Shown here: one piece after another, positions 35,455 to 46,500 of the stretch
How positions within the stretch are numbered: the first letter of the stretch is position 1
Layout of the letters: every line of letters starts with the position of its first letter
NCBI RefSeq assembly: GCF_003096355.1
Contig: NZ_QEKI01000007.1
Span: forward strand, 62,001-126,000
DNA: 64,000 nucleotides
Source of the DNA: Pontibacter virosus
Lineage (GTDB): Bacteria; Bacteroidota; Bacteroidia; Cytophagales; Hymenobacteraceae
Direction: 5' to 3'
Notes under the pieces: generated by a model
The model's input: only the letters and a program-made list of their open reading frames with translations
What the model was told of the DNA's origin: nothing
Databases searched by the model: none
Program-made: the position numbers and the translations under genes

Positions 35455-38400
35455 TTACTGCTGCACTTTGGTCGTGTCAGGCTGCACAGGTGGCGTGGCT
35501 GGCTTCGATTTGGGCTTCAGAAAGTCGGTTATCTTATCTGTTGCCTGCTTCTTAATTTGCTGCTCAGCTTCCAGTCGCTTTCGCTCCAGTTCCTGACGCG
35601 CCTTGTCTTCGGCTTCCTGACGTCGGCGGTCAAGTTCGTTGCGCACACTGTCCTGCACCTGTTGCTTCTTCTGCTCCAACTGCAGGCGGGCATCGTCTAC
35701 CTTGCTCTTCACCACACTTTCTACCAGGTCTTTGGCCTGCCCCTTGGCACTGCCACCCGCCAACGCCACGCGCGGCTCAGACAGTGTGCCGCCAACATTC
35801 AGGTTCAGGGTAATGCGATCCGATGTTTTAAGCGCCTCGTTGCCAATCAGGCTCCCCAGTCTGGTATTCAGTTCCCGGCCTACCTTACCAGCAGGTACAT
35901 TAAGCGCCGTCACATAGTCTATGTTGCCGTTCACGTTGTTAGAGCCGCCCACGGTCATCTCTATGTCCCCTACTTTCAGGTCAAACGGACGAATGACCAG
36001 GCTGCCATCTATGATCTGGGCATCAATGCGCTTGTTTTGGATCACGAAGTTCTGCAGCTCGTTAAAGTTCGTCAGCCTGCTGATCTGGTCCACAATCTTC
36101 ACGTTGCTCACTGCCGCTTTCACCACATCAATTATACCTGAGCCGTCCAGCGTCTTGAAGATCGGCACCATGTCCTGGCCGAGCTCCCCTGCGAAGTTGA
36201 ACTTGGTGGAAAAGGTACCGTCTAGCAGGCCTGCGATAGGAGCAACCACTTTGATGGTGTTAAAAGCGTTGAAGGCTTCTTTGAAGCTCAGGTTTTGTAC
36301 GTCCAGCTTCATATCAAAAAGCGGCTGTTTCAGACTCTGGGTATTGTAGCTGCCACTGGCCACAAAAGCGCCACCCAGCGTGTTGAATTTCACAGCTTCC
36401 AATCGGGCCACCTTGTCTTTCACGAGTACACGGCCGCCTACATTGTTTAGCTTCAGGTTGTCGTAAAGCACTTGCTTGGCATCCACATTCAGGGTGATGT
36501 CCAGGTTAGCCGGCACCTCTACTACGCCTTCAGCTTCGGTAGTAGCGGCTGTCGTTTGCCCGGTATTCTCGTCTACCATCCACTCGTTCACATTAAAGGT
36601 ATTGGAGCTAAGGTCAAAGTTACCGCGCAACGACTGGTTCTCAGCCATTGCATAGCCTATGTAGTTCGACACCGTACCGCTGGCTCTGAAGTCGCTTTTG
36701 CCCAGGTAGCCGCTCATGTTATTGAGTTGGATGCGCTCGTTATTGAACACGGCATCAGCACTGTTGATTTTTATACCTTGCGGCATGTCGGTGCTCACGA
36801 AATTCAGGTTTTTGATTCCCATGGTACCGTTTGCCGTCACATTGCTGTACTTCTCAGCTTCGATATCTGACATCTTGCCCTTAGCAGCCACATTGGCGTT
36901 GATGCGCCCTGTCACTGTCATACCTTCCTGCGGGAATATTTTGGTTAACTTCTCCAGGTCGAGTATACCTTTTATCTGACCATCAAAAGCAGGACTCGCT
37001 ATACCCTGCACCAGCATGCGGCCCTCCAGCGGCTCGCCGTCCAGGGTCATGTTGAAGCGCTCTATGTTGATGCGGGTGTCGTCGGTGTTTCCTGTTTTAT
37101 TGAGGATGTTCACCACTGCGTTCAGGTTCTGGATGGGCGCGGGGAAGTCAGCTGACTTCACATAGCCGTTGGTCAGGCGCATATCAGCGTCTATTACCGG
37201 CATGCTCTTCTCGCTGTAGGTGCCTTTTGCATCGGCATCCACTTTCAGAAGGCCGCGCAATGTCATTCCTTCCACGGGGAACACCTTGGTTACCTCGTCC
37301 AAGTCGATATCGGCTTTCACGTTTCCGTCTACCTGCATCACTTCTATACCTTTTATGAGCACACGGGCATCAATCGGATTTTTGCCCATGTCCATATGGA
37401 ACTTGCGCACATCCACCACGGTGTTTTCCATGTTGCCATCTGGGTTATCGATGCGCATGTCTACGTTGATGTTGCGGGCGGCCTGCGGCAGGTCAGGGTA
37501 CTTGAACATACCCTCGCTCACTTTCAGCTCCGTGCCGAATCCCGGCATCAGGGTGTCGTTGAAACGTCCCTTCACATAGCCGTCAAAACTCAGGTTGCCT
37601 TCTGTCTTGATGTCCTTGAAATCTTCTTTGAACATACCCGGCACCACAGAGAGCACACTGCGGAAGTCGGTGTCAGCAGCCTTGAAGGTCAGGTCCAGGT
37701 CAATGTCTTCTTCGGGCATCAAAATGGTACCGGCAAACTGTACCGGCAGCTCGTTGATGCGGATGTTATTGTCTTTAAAGGTATAGAGGTACTTGTCGAG
37801 GTCCATGGCCATGGTGACGTCGGCGTCCAGCACCGCGTTTTCGATGTAGTTCACCCCGTCATACGTCATCACAAAACGGTCGGCTTTGGTCTGCGATTTC
37901 ATATCGAACACGCTCTTCTCAAAATCACCGCTGCCGGTATGCTGCACATTATAAGCCGCCAATCCGAAAGGAATGCTCAAATCGTCGTAGAATAGCGTTC
38001 CGTTGGTGATATCCCATTGCTTGATCGCCATACGGAAGTCACTGGCCGCTGTGTCAGCTTCGGCTGCTGTGGTGGTATCAGAAATAAAAATGTCCCAGTT
38101 TGCCTTACCGCTCTTGAGCACGAGCAGGCGGATGGTCGGGTCATCGAGCTTGATGCTGTTAATCTTAAGTCGGTTGCCGCTGATGATACTCATCAGGTCA
38201 AGACCCATCCGGAAAGAAGGGACCTTAGCCAGCGTGTCAGTTGCGAAAGAATCCTGGCCAACAACCAGCAAGTTCTCCACGCCGAGCGACATGTTCGGGA
38301 AATCCCGAAAAAGGGAAAGGCTTACATCATCTGTCGCATACACAACAGAAGCGTTGATATTCTTGGCGATCTCTTTGTCCAGGGCCTGTTTAATTTTATC

Positions 38401-38481
38401 TTTGAAGAGCAGAGGCACCAATGCTGCCAGTGCCAACAGCACTGCTAGGAAGACAAAAAAACCGATAACTACTTTTTTCAT
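35455..38481 (-). CDS. AsmA-family protein
   Basis: A 1,008-residue protein anchored by one N-terminal helix (VVIGFFVFLAVLLALAALVP). The long periplasmic part has repeated AsmA/DUF748-like beta-strand units (FRMGLDLMSIISGNRLKIN; VDGNVKADIDLDEVTKVFP; GRINANVAAKGKMSD), consistent with a lipid-bridge shape between inner and outer membranes. The C-terminus is a highly charged helix of about 90 residues (RRRQEAEDKARQELERKR) ending in a Pro/Thr-rich tail. Role in outer-membrane lipid transport is inferred from the family. It is monocistronic. Confidence 0.88.
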   Translation of the reverse strand: MKKVVIGFFVFLAVLLALAALVPLLFKDKIKQALDKEIAKNINASVVYATDDVSLSLFRDFPNMSLGVENLLVVGQDSFATDTLAKVPSFRMGLDLMSIISGNRLKINSIKLDDPTIRLLVLKSGKANWDIFISDTTTAAEADTAASDFRMAIKQWDITNGTLFYDDLSIPFGLAAYNVQHTGSGDFEKSVFDMKSQTKADRFVMTYDGVNYIENAVLDADVTMAMDLDKYLYTFKDNNIRINELPVQFAGTILMPEEDIDLDLTFKAADTDFRSVLSVVPGMFKEDFKDIKTEGNLSFDGYVKGRFNDTLMPGFGTELKVSEGMFKYPDLPQAARNINVDMRIDNPDGNMENTVVDVRKFHMDMGKNPIDARVLIKGIEVMQVDGNVKADIDLDEVTKVFPVEGMTLRGLLKVDADAKGTYSEKSMPVIDADMRLTNGYVKSADFPAPIQNLNAVVNILNKTGNTDDTRINIERFNMTLDGEPLEGRMLVQGIASPAFDGQIKGILDLEKLTKIFPQEGMTVTGRINANVAAKGKMSDIEAEKYSNVTANGTMGIKNLNFVSTDMPQGIKINSADAVFNNERIQLNNMSGYLGKSDFRASGTVSNYIGYAMAENQSLRGNFDLSSNTFNVNEWMVDENTGQTTAATTEAEGVVEVPANLDITLNVDAKQVLYDNLKLNNVGGRVLVKDKVARLEAVKFNTLGGAFVASGSYNTQSLKQPLFDMKLDVQNLSFKEAFNAFNTIKVVAPIAGLLDGTFSTKFNFAGELGQDMVPIFKTLDGSGIIDVVKAAVSNVKIVDQISRLTNFNELQNFVIQNKRIDAQIIDGSLVIRPFDLKVGDIEMTVGGSNNVNGNIDYVTALNVPAGKVGRELNTRLGSLIGNEALKTSDRITLNLNVGGTLSEPRVALAGGSAKGQAKDLVESVVKSKVDDARLQLEQKKQQVQDSVRNELDRRRQEAEDKARQELERKRLEAEQQIKKQATDKITDFLKPKSKPATPPVQPDTTKVQQ

Positions 38482-38587
38482 ATAGGTGGTTGCGTTTAGT
38501 AAAAGCTAAGCTATATAATTTTATAGCGAAAACCATGCAGAAATTATACAAGCTCTGTAGCAATAACCGTTCAGGAGTACTGATAGT

Positions 38588-39601
38588 ATGCGCATAGGCC
38601 TCACAAAATTACTTTTTTGCCTGATGATTTGCCTCTGCAGCCTGCAGGCAACAGGGCAGGATGCGCATTTTACGCAACAGTACGCAAACCGGCTATACCT
38701 GAACCCTGCCTTCAGCGGACTGGGCCGCGACTGGAGCGTGGCTGTTGCTCACCGCAACCAGTGGCCTTCGCTTAACGGATCCTTCATCACCAATCAGGTC
38801 TCAGCCGACTACCGTTTCGAGGGCACCAAAAGTGCAATTGGGATGGTACTGCAGCAAGACCGCGCCGGTATTGGCGGATTACAAAAACTGCAGGCGGCTT
38901 TGGCGTATGCCTACCATACCCGTCTTACCGAAAACCTTGCTCTCGCGGCCGGCCTTCAAACTACTATTGCTTCGCTGCGTGTCAATTACGATAACCTGGT
39001 GTTTGGCGACCAACTTTCTGACTACGGGCAAACTGCCCTCACTTCAGCCGAAGCCAATCAATTCGATCCAGCCAACTATGTAAGCTTTGCTGTAGGCAGC
39101 ATCCTGTATAATAACAATTTCTGGGCGGGACTAAACGTAGCACATCTTAACCAGCCAAACTATGGTTTCGATGAGACGACCCGTCTGCCCCTGCGATTTG
39201 TAGCAAACGCCGGCTATAAATTTTACCTGAGCACTGGCCTGAGGCCAGGCAATGCCGAGTTTAGCATAAGCACGGCACTGAACCTTACACATCAGCAAAA
39301 TTTTAGCCGCATAGATTTAGCCTTGTATACTATCTATTCGCCTTTGGCGTTAGGAGTAATATATAAAGTAGTACCTGCAACAGGTACCGAGCAGGATCAA
39401 AGCTTAGGTATAATTGCAGGCGTGAGCCTCAACAGGCTCCGTATCGGCTTCAGCCACGACGTGGGAGTGAAGGGTTTTGGCAGGCAGGCGGGAGGGGCGA
39501 ATGAAATTTCGCTCGTTTTTGAACAACTTAACTTAAATAATTTGTTCACCGCCCGACGATTGTCCAAAATAAACCATAACATTGTTTGTCCGGCATTCTG
39601 A
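38588..39601 (+). CDS. PorP/SprF-family type IX secretion membrane protein
   Basis: A 337-residue outer-membrane protein with signal peptide (LTKLLFCLMICLCSLQATGQ). The diagnostic start DAHFTQQYANRLYLNPAFSG follows, then VAVAHRNQWPSLNGSFI and beta-strand repeats (GIGGLQKLQAALAYAYH; FSISTALNLTHQ). These proteins anchor cargo or gliding adhesins at the outer membrane. It stands 64 bases before a GldJ-type lipoprotein, as in type IX loci. Confidence 0.9.
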   Translation: MRIGLTKLLFCLMICLCSLQATGQDAHFTQQYANRLYLNPAFSGLGRDWSVAVAHRNQWPSLNGSFITNQVSADYRFEGTKSAIGMVLQQDRAGIGGLQKLQAALAYAYHTRLTENLALAAGLQTTIASLRVNYDNLVFGDQLSDYGQTALTSAEANQFDPANYVSFAVGSILYNNNFWAGLNVAHLNQPNYGFDETTRLPLRFVANAGYKFYLSTGLRPGNAEFSISTALNLTHQQNFSRIDLALYTIYSPLALGVIYKVVPATGTEQDQSLGIIAGVSLNRLRIGFSHDVGVKGFGRQAGGANEISLVFEQLNLNNLFTARRLSKINHNIVCPAF

Positions 39602-39664
39602 ATTTAGTTATAATTGCACGTTAAATTACATTAAAAGAACCTTATCATTAGTAGGTCCTAATCT

Positions 39665-40900
39665 ATGAAGCTTATTAAGTATGTATCTGCCGTTGTAGTA
39701 GGAGGGGCTCTCCTTGCATCATGTGGCAAAGGTGGCGGCTATCCAACTAGCACTGACCCAGGCGATTACAGCTCGGCCACGGGTATAGAATATAACGAGG
39801 ACGAGACTGCGTTTCAGGTAAACGATTACGAAGATTTCCCTCAGGCGCCAGGCCTTGTATTTATTGAAGGTGGCCGTACCACGCTGGGCTCTATGGAGGA
39901 GGACATCGCCATGACCCGCGACAATATAGAGCGCACGGTAACGGTAGCTTCTTTTTACATGGACGAAACCGAGGTGGCTAACATCCACTGGTTGGAGTAC
40001 CTGCACTACCTGAAGCGTGACTCTATACCTGAGGTATACGTAGCCGCTCTTCCGGACACGACTGTATGGTCCCGCCAGCTTTCTTTCAACGACCCTTATG
40101 TAACGTATTACCTGCGTTACCCTGGTTTCCGTTTCTTCCCGGTAGTAGGTGTTAGCTGGTTACAGGCCAACGACTACTGCACCTGGCGTACAGCTAAGGT
40201 GAATGAAAACCTGGCTAAAGAAGCAACTGGTGGTAGCACTAAGAGAAGAGGACTTTTCGGTAGAAACCGTACGGAGGAAGCAACCGAAGCGACTGCACTT
40301 TCTATTGAGTCTGGCTATGTGCTGCCGAACTACCGTCTCCCAACAGAGGCTGAGTGGGAGTATGCTGCCCAGGCTTTGATCGGTACCCAGTACAACGAAG
40401 ACGAAAACCAGAACAACAGAAGACTATATCCTTGGGATGGCCATCAGCTGCGTAACCCACACGGCAAGAAAATGGGTCAGTTCCTGGCTAACTTTAAGCG
40501 TGGTCGCGGTGACTATGCCGGTATAGCCGGTTCCCTCAACGACGGTGCCATGATCACGGACTACATCTACGCTTACCCGCCAAATGACTTCGGTCTGTAC
40601 AACATGGCTGGTAACGTGAACGAGTGGGTGCAGGACGTGTACCGTCCGCTTTCATTCCAGGACGTAGAAGACCTGAACCCGTTCCGCAGAGACGGCTACC
40701 AGGACGAAGCTGAAAATTACGATACAGCAGAAGGCTTCCACTCCCTGATCAGCAACGAAGTACGCGTTTTCAAAGGAGGTTCTTGGAAAGATGTAGCTTA
40801 CTGGCTGTCTCCAGGTACCAGAAGATACATGGCGCAGGACTCATCTACAGCAACAATCGGTTTCCGTTGCGCGATGATCAACGCCGGATCTAACAGATAG
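39665..40900 (+). CDS. gldJ: GldJ-type gliding/type IX lipoprotein (SUMF1 fold)
   Basis: A 411-residue lipoprotein: MKLIKYVSAVVVGGALLA then Ser-Cys. The formylglycine-generating (SUMF1) fold follows: FIEGGRTTLGSMEEDIAM, MDETEVANIHWLEYLHYL, VVGVSWLQANDYCTWRTA, YRLPTEAEWEYAAQAL, GNVNEWVQDVYRPLS, VRVFKGGSWKDVAYWLSP and a C-terminal IGFRCAM. GldJ and GldK share this fold; I prefer GldJ because no gldL, gldM or gldN follows, and the PorP/SprF neighbour fits either. It lies in the cell envelope and is needed for secretion and gliding in model species. GldK is the alternative. Confidence 0.8.
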   Translation: MKLIKYVSAVVVGGALLASCGKGGGYPTSTDPGDYSSATGIEYNEDETAFQVNDYEDFPQAPGLVFIEGGRTTLGSMEEDIAMTRDNIERTVTVASFYMDETEVANIHWLEYLHYLKRDSIPEVYVAALPDTTVWSRQLSFNDPYVTYYLRYPGFRFFPVVGVSWLQANDYCTWRTAKVNENLAKEATGGSTKRRGLFGRNRTEEATEATALSIESGYVLPNYRLPTEAEWEYAAQALIGTQYNEDENQNNRRLYPWDGHQLRNPHGKKMGQFLANFKRGRGDYAGIAGSLNDGAMITDYIYAYPPNDFGLYNMAGNVNEWVQDVYRPLSFQDVEDLNPFRRDGYQDEAENYDTAEGFHSLISNEVRVFKGGSWKDVAYWLSPGTRRYMAQDSSTATIGFRCAMINAGSNR

Positions 40901-40924
40901 AACTAACAGTTAATACTATATTTT

Positions 40925-40953
40925 AAAAAGCCCGGGGTATACCCGGGCTTTTT
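40925..40953. terminator. Hairpin terminator between gldJ and comF
   Basis: AAAAAGCCCGGG (40925-40936) and CCCGGGCTTTTT (40942-40953) pair perfectly with a GTATA loop. Placed between convergent genes, it works for both. Confidence 0.9.
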
Positions 40954-40963
40954 GCATTTATAC

Positions 40964-41650
40964 CTAGGCTGCCGCAATAGTGGTCACACTTACATCGCTG
41001 CATCCGTTCTGCAACAGCGCCTGAGCACAGGCTTCCAGTGTCGCCCCGGTCGTCAGCACATCATCGACTAACAATATTCGTTTTCCATTCACTTCCGCCG
41101 CCTGCCTCACAATGAACACCTGCTCCACGTTCTGCCAACGGTCAAGGCGACTTTTCTTGGTTTGCGAGTCAGTGTCTATGGCACGTTCCAGCACTTTGTT
41201 GCTCCACGGAATTTGTAGCGCCTCGGCTAGTCCTTTAGCAAATCCATCAGACTGGTTATAGCCCCGACGTCGCTGTTTCAGGTGGTGGAGCGGAACAGGT
41301 ATAACCAGGTCGAGATGCGATGCATACCCATGCTCTGACAGTATGGCTCCATACCGTCTGCCCAGATGCTCCCCCAGTTCCTGTGCCCCTCTATACTTGA
41401 GTTTGTGAAGCACGCGCTGCACTCGTCCTTTAGATCTGAAATGCAGATAGGAAAACGCAAACCTAATGGGCACCTTACCCCAAAATCGCTGCTGCAGGTA
41501 ATTCAGCTCAGTAGCGCCATGCAGATGCAGGTCGGTATAAGGCAGTTTCACGTTGCACTCGGTACAGATGTAGCGCTCTCCTCGCGCCAAAGGCTGGTCG
41601 CATGCATGGCATATTTCAGGGAAAAGCAGGGACAGGAAATCCTGTAACAT
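40964..41650 (-). CDS. comF: ComF-family phosphoribosyltransferase-like protein
   Basis: A 228-residue ComF protein, used in DNA uptake in competent bacteria. The N-terminal zinc-type cluster is CHAC (residues 14-17) and CTEC. The phosphoribosyltransferase-like core holds LVIPVPLHHLKQRRRGYNQS and the PRPP-site ILLVDDVLTTGATLEAC. No other competence genes are near. The ATG at 41650 precedes the conserved LLFPEICHAC directly. Confidence 0.92.
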   Translation of the reverse strand: MLQDFLSLLFPEICHACDQPLARGERYICTECNVKLPYTDLHLHGATELNYLQQRFWGKVPIRFAFSYLHFRSKGRVQRVLHKLKYRGAQELGEHLGRRYGAILSEHGYASHLDLVIPVPLHHLKQRRRGYNQSDGFAKGLAEALQIPWSNKVLERAIDTDSQTKKSRLDRWQNVEQVFIVRQAAEVNGKRILLVDDVLTTGATLEACAQALLQNGCSDVSVTTIAAA

Positions 41651-41745
41651 AGCGGGGCTGATGTGGTTAAGGTATTCTTGATAATTTCGATTAACTTTAT
41701 CTCTTATACTTTTAATAGCATAAAATAGTCAAAGCACACACAACA

Positions 41746-42099
41746 ATGAGTCAGATAGAAGAATTCAACGAATACCGTACGCGCATGAACGAACGCATCA
41801 TGTCGTACGACAACAAAGTAATTAAACGCTTTTTTAATCTCGATACCAACACCTACGCAGAAGGTGCCTTGGATGTAAAAACCAAGGAGATGCTTGGCCT
41901 GGTGGCCTCCATGGTGCTCCGCTGCGATGATTGCATCAAGTACCACTTGGGCAAATGCTTTGAAGAAGGTGTTTCGGATGAGCAGGTGTTTGAGGTGTTC
42001 TCGATTGCCAACCTGGTGGGAGGCTCTATCGTGATCCCGCATTTCCGTCGTGCAGTCGAGTACTGGGAGGAACTTAAAGCCCAACAAAGCGCTTCTTAA
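41746..42099 (+). CDS. Carboxymuconolactone decarboxylase/AhpD-family protein
   Basis: A 117-residue helical protein of the CMD/AhpD family. The redox-type motif is RCDDCIKYHLGKCFEEG (CxxC followed by His), as in AhpD-like peroxidases. It contains LDVKTKEMLGLVASMVL and FSIANLVGGSIVIPHFR. It may be a small thiol peroxidase; its partner is unknown. It overlaps nothing, and its neighbour at 42206 is on the same strand. Confidence 0.85.
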   Translation: MSQIEEFNEYRTRMNERIMSYDNKVIKRFFNLDTNTYAEGALDVKTKEMLGLVASMVLRCDDCIKYHLGKCFEEGVSDEQVFEVFSIANLVGGSIVIPHFRRAVEYWEELKAQQSAS

Positions 42100-42205
42100 A
42101 CAAAATATTTCAATTGCTGGGTTGTTTACTTGCTGCTACTCTTCGTGATCCTTACGATGTTGAGGACAACAATTTAACAATTCAGCCATTTAACAATTAA
42201 CTTAT

Positions 42206-42556
42206 ATGGCCGACGAATCCTCTAACCTGGAGCACCGATGGACCAATCTTCGGGCTTCCATGATGAAGACTTTCGGGAAAAAGCCTGACTTGAATGCCAT
42301 CCTCTTTCTGATAGGTATACAGGAACTGGGCAGGGGTATCTCAGATTTCACAAAAGAAGAAAAGCAGGACCTGATGCATATTGCCACCTGCAAGGTGTTC
42401 AGCCTATCCGGTTTTTACGAGTTAGAACATGTTGACCAGGAAGGTTGGCCGCATTACCGCTCTGTCAAACCTATTCCTTTCACCAACTTGAAGGAGCAAG
42501 AGCGAATGCTGAAATGGCACATCCTGGAGTACTTCGACAGAGCCGACGAAATTTAA
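42206..42556 (+). CDS. Conserved hypothetical protein (116 aa)
   Basis: A 116-residue soluble, helical protein: RWTNLRASMMKTFGKKPDLN, AILFLIGIQELGRGISDFTK, LMHIATCKVFSLSGFYELEH, WPHYRSVKPIPFTNLKEQER. I believe it is conserved in Cytophagales, with no known function. It lies between the CMD gene and xth, about 100 bases from each on the same strand. Confidence 0.75.
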   Translation: MADESSNLEHRWTNLRASMMKTFGKKPDLNAILFLIGIQELGRGISDFTKEEKQDLMHIATCKVFSLSGFYELEHVDQEGWPHYRSVKPIPFTNLKEQERMLKWHILEYFDRADEI

Positions 42557-42653
42557 CATCTCAAGAACAATTATTTAACCTGTACGGGCAGCATGTTCCC
42601 CTGGTAGATAAAGGGAGGCATGCTGCCTATACATGGACTGTGAAACAGGAAGT

Positions 42654-43415
42654 ATGAAAATTATTACCTATAACGTAAACGGCATCCGCGCCGCTATTTC
42701 TAAAGGGTTTCAGGATTGGGTGAAAGCTGCCAACCCGGACGTGTTATGCTTGCAGGAAATTAAAGCCTGCGAAGACAAGTTTGATCGGGCCATTTTTGAG
42801 GACATGGGCTATAACGTATACCTGCACCCTGCTGTTAAAAAGGGGTATAGTGGGGTGGCCATCCTAAGTAAGGAAAAGCCCAACCATGTGGAAATTGGCT
42901 GTGGTATGGAGTGCTATGATAACGAGGGCCGTGTGATCCGTGCAGATTATGACGATTATTCAGTGATGAGCGTATACATGCCTTCCGGCTCTAGTGGCGA
43001 CGAGCGGCAGAGCTTTAAGATGCAGTGGCTTGACGATTTCAATGGGTATATCGGAGACCTGAAGCAGACCCTGCCAGGTATGGTGATCAGTGGCGACTAC
43101 AATATCTGTCACCATGCGATTGATATACATAATCCAAAATCGAATGCCAATAGCTCTGGGTTTTTGCCTGAAGAGCGCAATTGGATGACTAGGTTTATTG
43201 AGAGTGGTTTTGTGGATAGCTTCCGCCATTTCAATAAAGAGCCACATAACTACAGTTGGTGGAGCTATAGGGCAGGAGCACGCTCCAAGAACCTGGGCTG
43301 GCGTATCGATTACAACATGGTGACGGGCAATTTGCAGGAGCGCATGCAACGGGCAGCTATTTTGCCGGAGGCCAAACACTCCGATCACTGCCCTGTATTA
43401 TTGGATATTATATAG
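42654..43415 (+). CDS. xth: Exodeoxyribonuclease III
   Basis: A 253-residue AP endonuclease/3'-exonuclease of the ExoIII family, acting in base-excision repair. Motifs in order: ITYNVNGIRAAISKGF, VLCLQEIKACEDKFD (metal Glu), YMPSGSSGDER, VISGDYNICHHAIDIHNPKS (Asp/Asn), and KHSDHCPVLLDI (catalytic Asp-His). The ATG at 42654 (MKIITYNV) is preferred to the upstream frame start at 42633. An unusual inverted repeat GGCAGCATG/CATGCTGCC (42587-42627) lies just before it. Confidence 0.93.
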   Translation: MKIITYNVNGIRAAISKGFQDWVKAANPDVLCLQEIKACEDKFDRAIFEDMGYNVYLHPAVKKGYSGVAILSKEKPNHVEIGCGMECYDNEGRVIRADYDDYSVMSVYMPSGSSGDERQSFKMQWLDDFNGYIGDLKQTLPGMVISGDYNICHHAIDIHNPKSNANSSGFLPEERNWMTRFIESGFVDSFRHFNKEPHNYSWWSYRAGARSKNLGWRIDYNMVTGNLQERMQRAAILPEAKHSDHCPVLLDII

Positions 43416-43511
43416 TGCAACGCCCTGTACGTATACTAAATCGACCTTGTCATCAGTTAAATAGTAAATGAGGTAGGAGGTTCTCTTAAATTTCTCTATT
43501 TTAAGAACTTA

Positions 43512-43519
43512 TACCTTTG
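43512..43519 (+). promoter_or_regulatory. TAnnTTTG promoter -7 box before the DUF4175 operon
   Basis: TACCTTTG lies 53 bases before the ATG at 43573 and overlaps a TATACCT motif. It marks a probable start for the run of genes down to the methyltransferase. Confidence 0.45.
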
Positions 43520-43572
43520 GGGTTAATTATTAGCTGTAAGCATGGGTTAGTCACGAATAAAGAATCAGGCAG

Positions 43573-46500
43573 ATGAATCAGCACGATGCAATGGACAGGC
43601 TGTTATACCAGCTGCAGGCCTTTAAGAAAAAGTTCTACCTCAACCTGTTGTTGCGGGGGAGCATTTTCGCTGTAGGCTTGCTGATGTCCATCTACATTGT
43701 CTACAGTCTGCTGGAGTACATTTTCTACTTCCCGGTTTTTGTACGGGCCTTTTTGCTGTTTTCTTTCGTAGCCCTCACTATCTACGCCCTCGTTCGCTGG
43801 ATCATCCTTCCGCTCTCGGCCTTAACCAATCTACGAAAACTGCTCTCAGATGAGCAGGCCGCCGCCAGGGTAGGAGACCATTACCCGGAAATAAAAGATA
43901 AGTTACTGAACGCCATTCAGCTAAAAGACCTTGACCGCACCAACGAGCTTATTGCTGCCAGTATAGCCCAGCGCTCTTCCCAGCTAGTCAACTATCCTTT
44001 TGAGGAAGCCGTTACCTATCGCGAGAACAAGCCGCTTTTGAAATACATTGCCTTGCCTGCAGTCGTTATGCTGCTGATCGCTTTGCTATACCCTACCATA
44101 TTTGTGCAGGGCACCGAGCGTATCCTAAACTACAAGAAACATTACACCCCTTTGGCTCCTTTCCGGTTTGTGGTAGAGAATGAGTCGCTGCAGACCTACA
44201 GAGGAGAGGACTTTGAGTTGAAAGTGCAGCTGGAAGGCAAGACTATACCCAATGAGGTATACATCCATTACAACGGCAGACGCCAGCGACTGCAGAAGAA
44301 TGGCAATGGCTATACCTATACCTTTAAGCAGCTTCAACGACCTATGGGTTTTCAGTTAGAAGGCTCTGGCTTCATGTCTGATGACTACAACCTGAACCTG
44401 CTCTCCCGGCCTAGCCTGAAGAACTTTCATATGGAAGTGGTTTACCCCGCTTATCTGAACCGGAAGCCTGAGCTCATTCAAAATACAGGCAATGCCACTG
44501 TACCTGCTGGCAGTACCATCACCTGGAACTTCGACGCCACCGAGACGGAGCGTGTTGAAATCAAATTAGAAAACCCCTCTGAAACGCTTGTAGCCAAATC
44601 TAAGGCAAACTTATTCACAGCCAGCAAGCAGTTTACCGAAAGCCAGAATTATGGTGTAGACCTTCGGAACGCCCATAGTACCAGCAAGGAAGAGATCAAT
44701 TACCAGATTACAACTATACCTGACCGTCATCCGCAGATCACGCTGGAGCAGTTCCACGACTCTGCCCTATACCGCTTTGTGGTACTAGCCGGCGAAATAG
44801 CGGATGACTACGGTTTGACCCGACTGGTGCTCAACTATAAGGTGACCAACGATAAAAATCCGCAGGCCAAGTATAAGAGTGTACCGATCGGACTGAACCG
44901 ACAGCAACTCAACCAGACCTATTACCACCAGTGGAACACAGCCGGCTTGCAGCTTAATCCAGGTGACAAGTTGGAGTACTTTGTGCAGGTTTGGGACAAC
45001 GACGGCTTGAAGGGACCCAAGAGCGCACGTACGCGTTCCTTTGAACTGCGGGTGCCGAGTAAAAAAGACCTCGAGCAGGAACTGATCAGCAATGCACAGT
45101 CGGTGGAGAGCCAGCTCAGCAAATCGTTGGAGAGGAGCACTAAGCTGAAAGAGGAACTTGCCCAATCTGAGGAGAAGATGAAAACCAAGCGTGACTTGAA
45201 CTGGCAGGACAAAAAGCAGCTGGAGGACCTGGCGGAAAAGCGCAAGCAACTGGAGCAGGACATCTCATCCATGAAAGAGCTTTTTGATGAGCTCAACAAG
45301 AAGCAGAACATGCTCTCGGAACAGGACAAGCAATTGGCCGAGAAAGCGCAGGAACTGAAAAAGCTGATGGACAGTCTGCTGGATGAGGAAACCAAGAAGC
45401 TGTACGAAGAGCTAGAAAAGCTACTGCAGGAGCAAAGCCCCAAAGACTCCGAGCTACAGAAACTGCTGAGCAAACTCGACAACCGTGAGCGCAACCTGGA
45501 ACGTGAACTCGAAAGAGCACTGGAGTTATTCAAACAGCTTCAGTTTGAGCAAAAGCTCGACAATATCACCAACAAGTTAGAGGAAATGGCCAAGGAACAG
45601 GAAGAACTGGCCGACAAAACTGTCCAGAAGCAGGAGGACAACAAGCAGCTGCAACAGGAGCAGGAAGGTATAAAAGAAGAGTTTGAGCAGCTGAAGCAGG
45701 ACATGAAGGACCTGAAAGAACTTAATGACAAGCTTCAGAACCCGAACCAGATGGACGATCAACAGATGCAGCAGGAACAGCAACAGATAGAGCAGGACAT
45801 GGAGCAGGGGCAGCAACAGCTCGAAAAGAACCAGAACAAGAAAGCCAGCGAGTCGCAGCAGAAGGCGGGGGAGAAGATGAAGCAAATGGCCCAGCAGATG
45901 GAGCAAATGCAGAATAGCATGAGCATGCAGGGGATGGAGCAGAACCTCGACAACCTCCGCGACATTCTGGAGAACCTGATCAAGCTTTCCTTTGACCAGG
46001 AGGGTCTGATGAAATCCTTCCGGGGCGTTAACCAAAGCGACCCACGCTTCATATCCCTTTCACAGCAACAGCTCTCGCTCCGCGACAATGCAAAGGTGAT
46101 TGAGGACAGCCTTTTTGCCCTTGCCAAGAAAGTATTTCAGCTCGAGTCGTTCGTGACCCGCGAGGTGGCACAGATGAACCAAAGCATGGACAACAGCATG
46201 AAAGACCTGCGCGACCGCAACGTGGGTCGTGCTACCGCTCAGCAACAATTGGCTATGACTTCCATGAATAACCTGGCCCTGATGCTGAACGATGCGCTTA
46301 AGCAGATGCAGCAGGCCATGCAGCAAATGCAGGGCAGTATGGCCAGCAAACAGAAGGGCAGCAAGCCGCAACCGGGCGATTTTGGTCAGATGCAGGATGC
46401 TTTGAACAAAAAAATTGAAGAATTGAAAAAAGGTGGCAAGTCAGGTAAGGCACTGTCTGAAGAATTAGCTAAATTAGCTGCGGAGCAGGAGGCTTTGCGC

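Noticed and set aside
42587..42627. Inverted repeat GGCAGCATG/CATGCTGCC before xth as a terminator
   Set aside because: The loop is over 20 bases and no T-run follows; it may be chance or a leader structure, so I do not call it.
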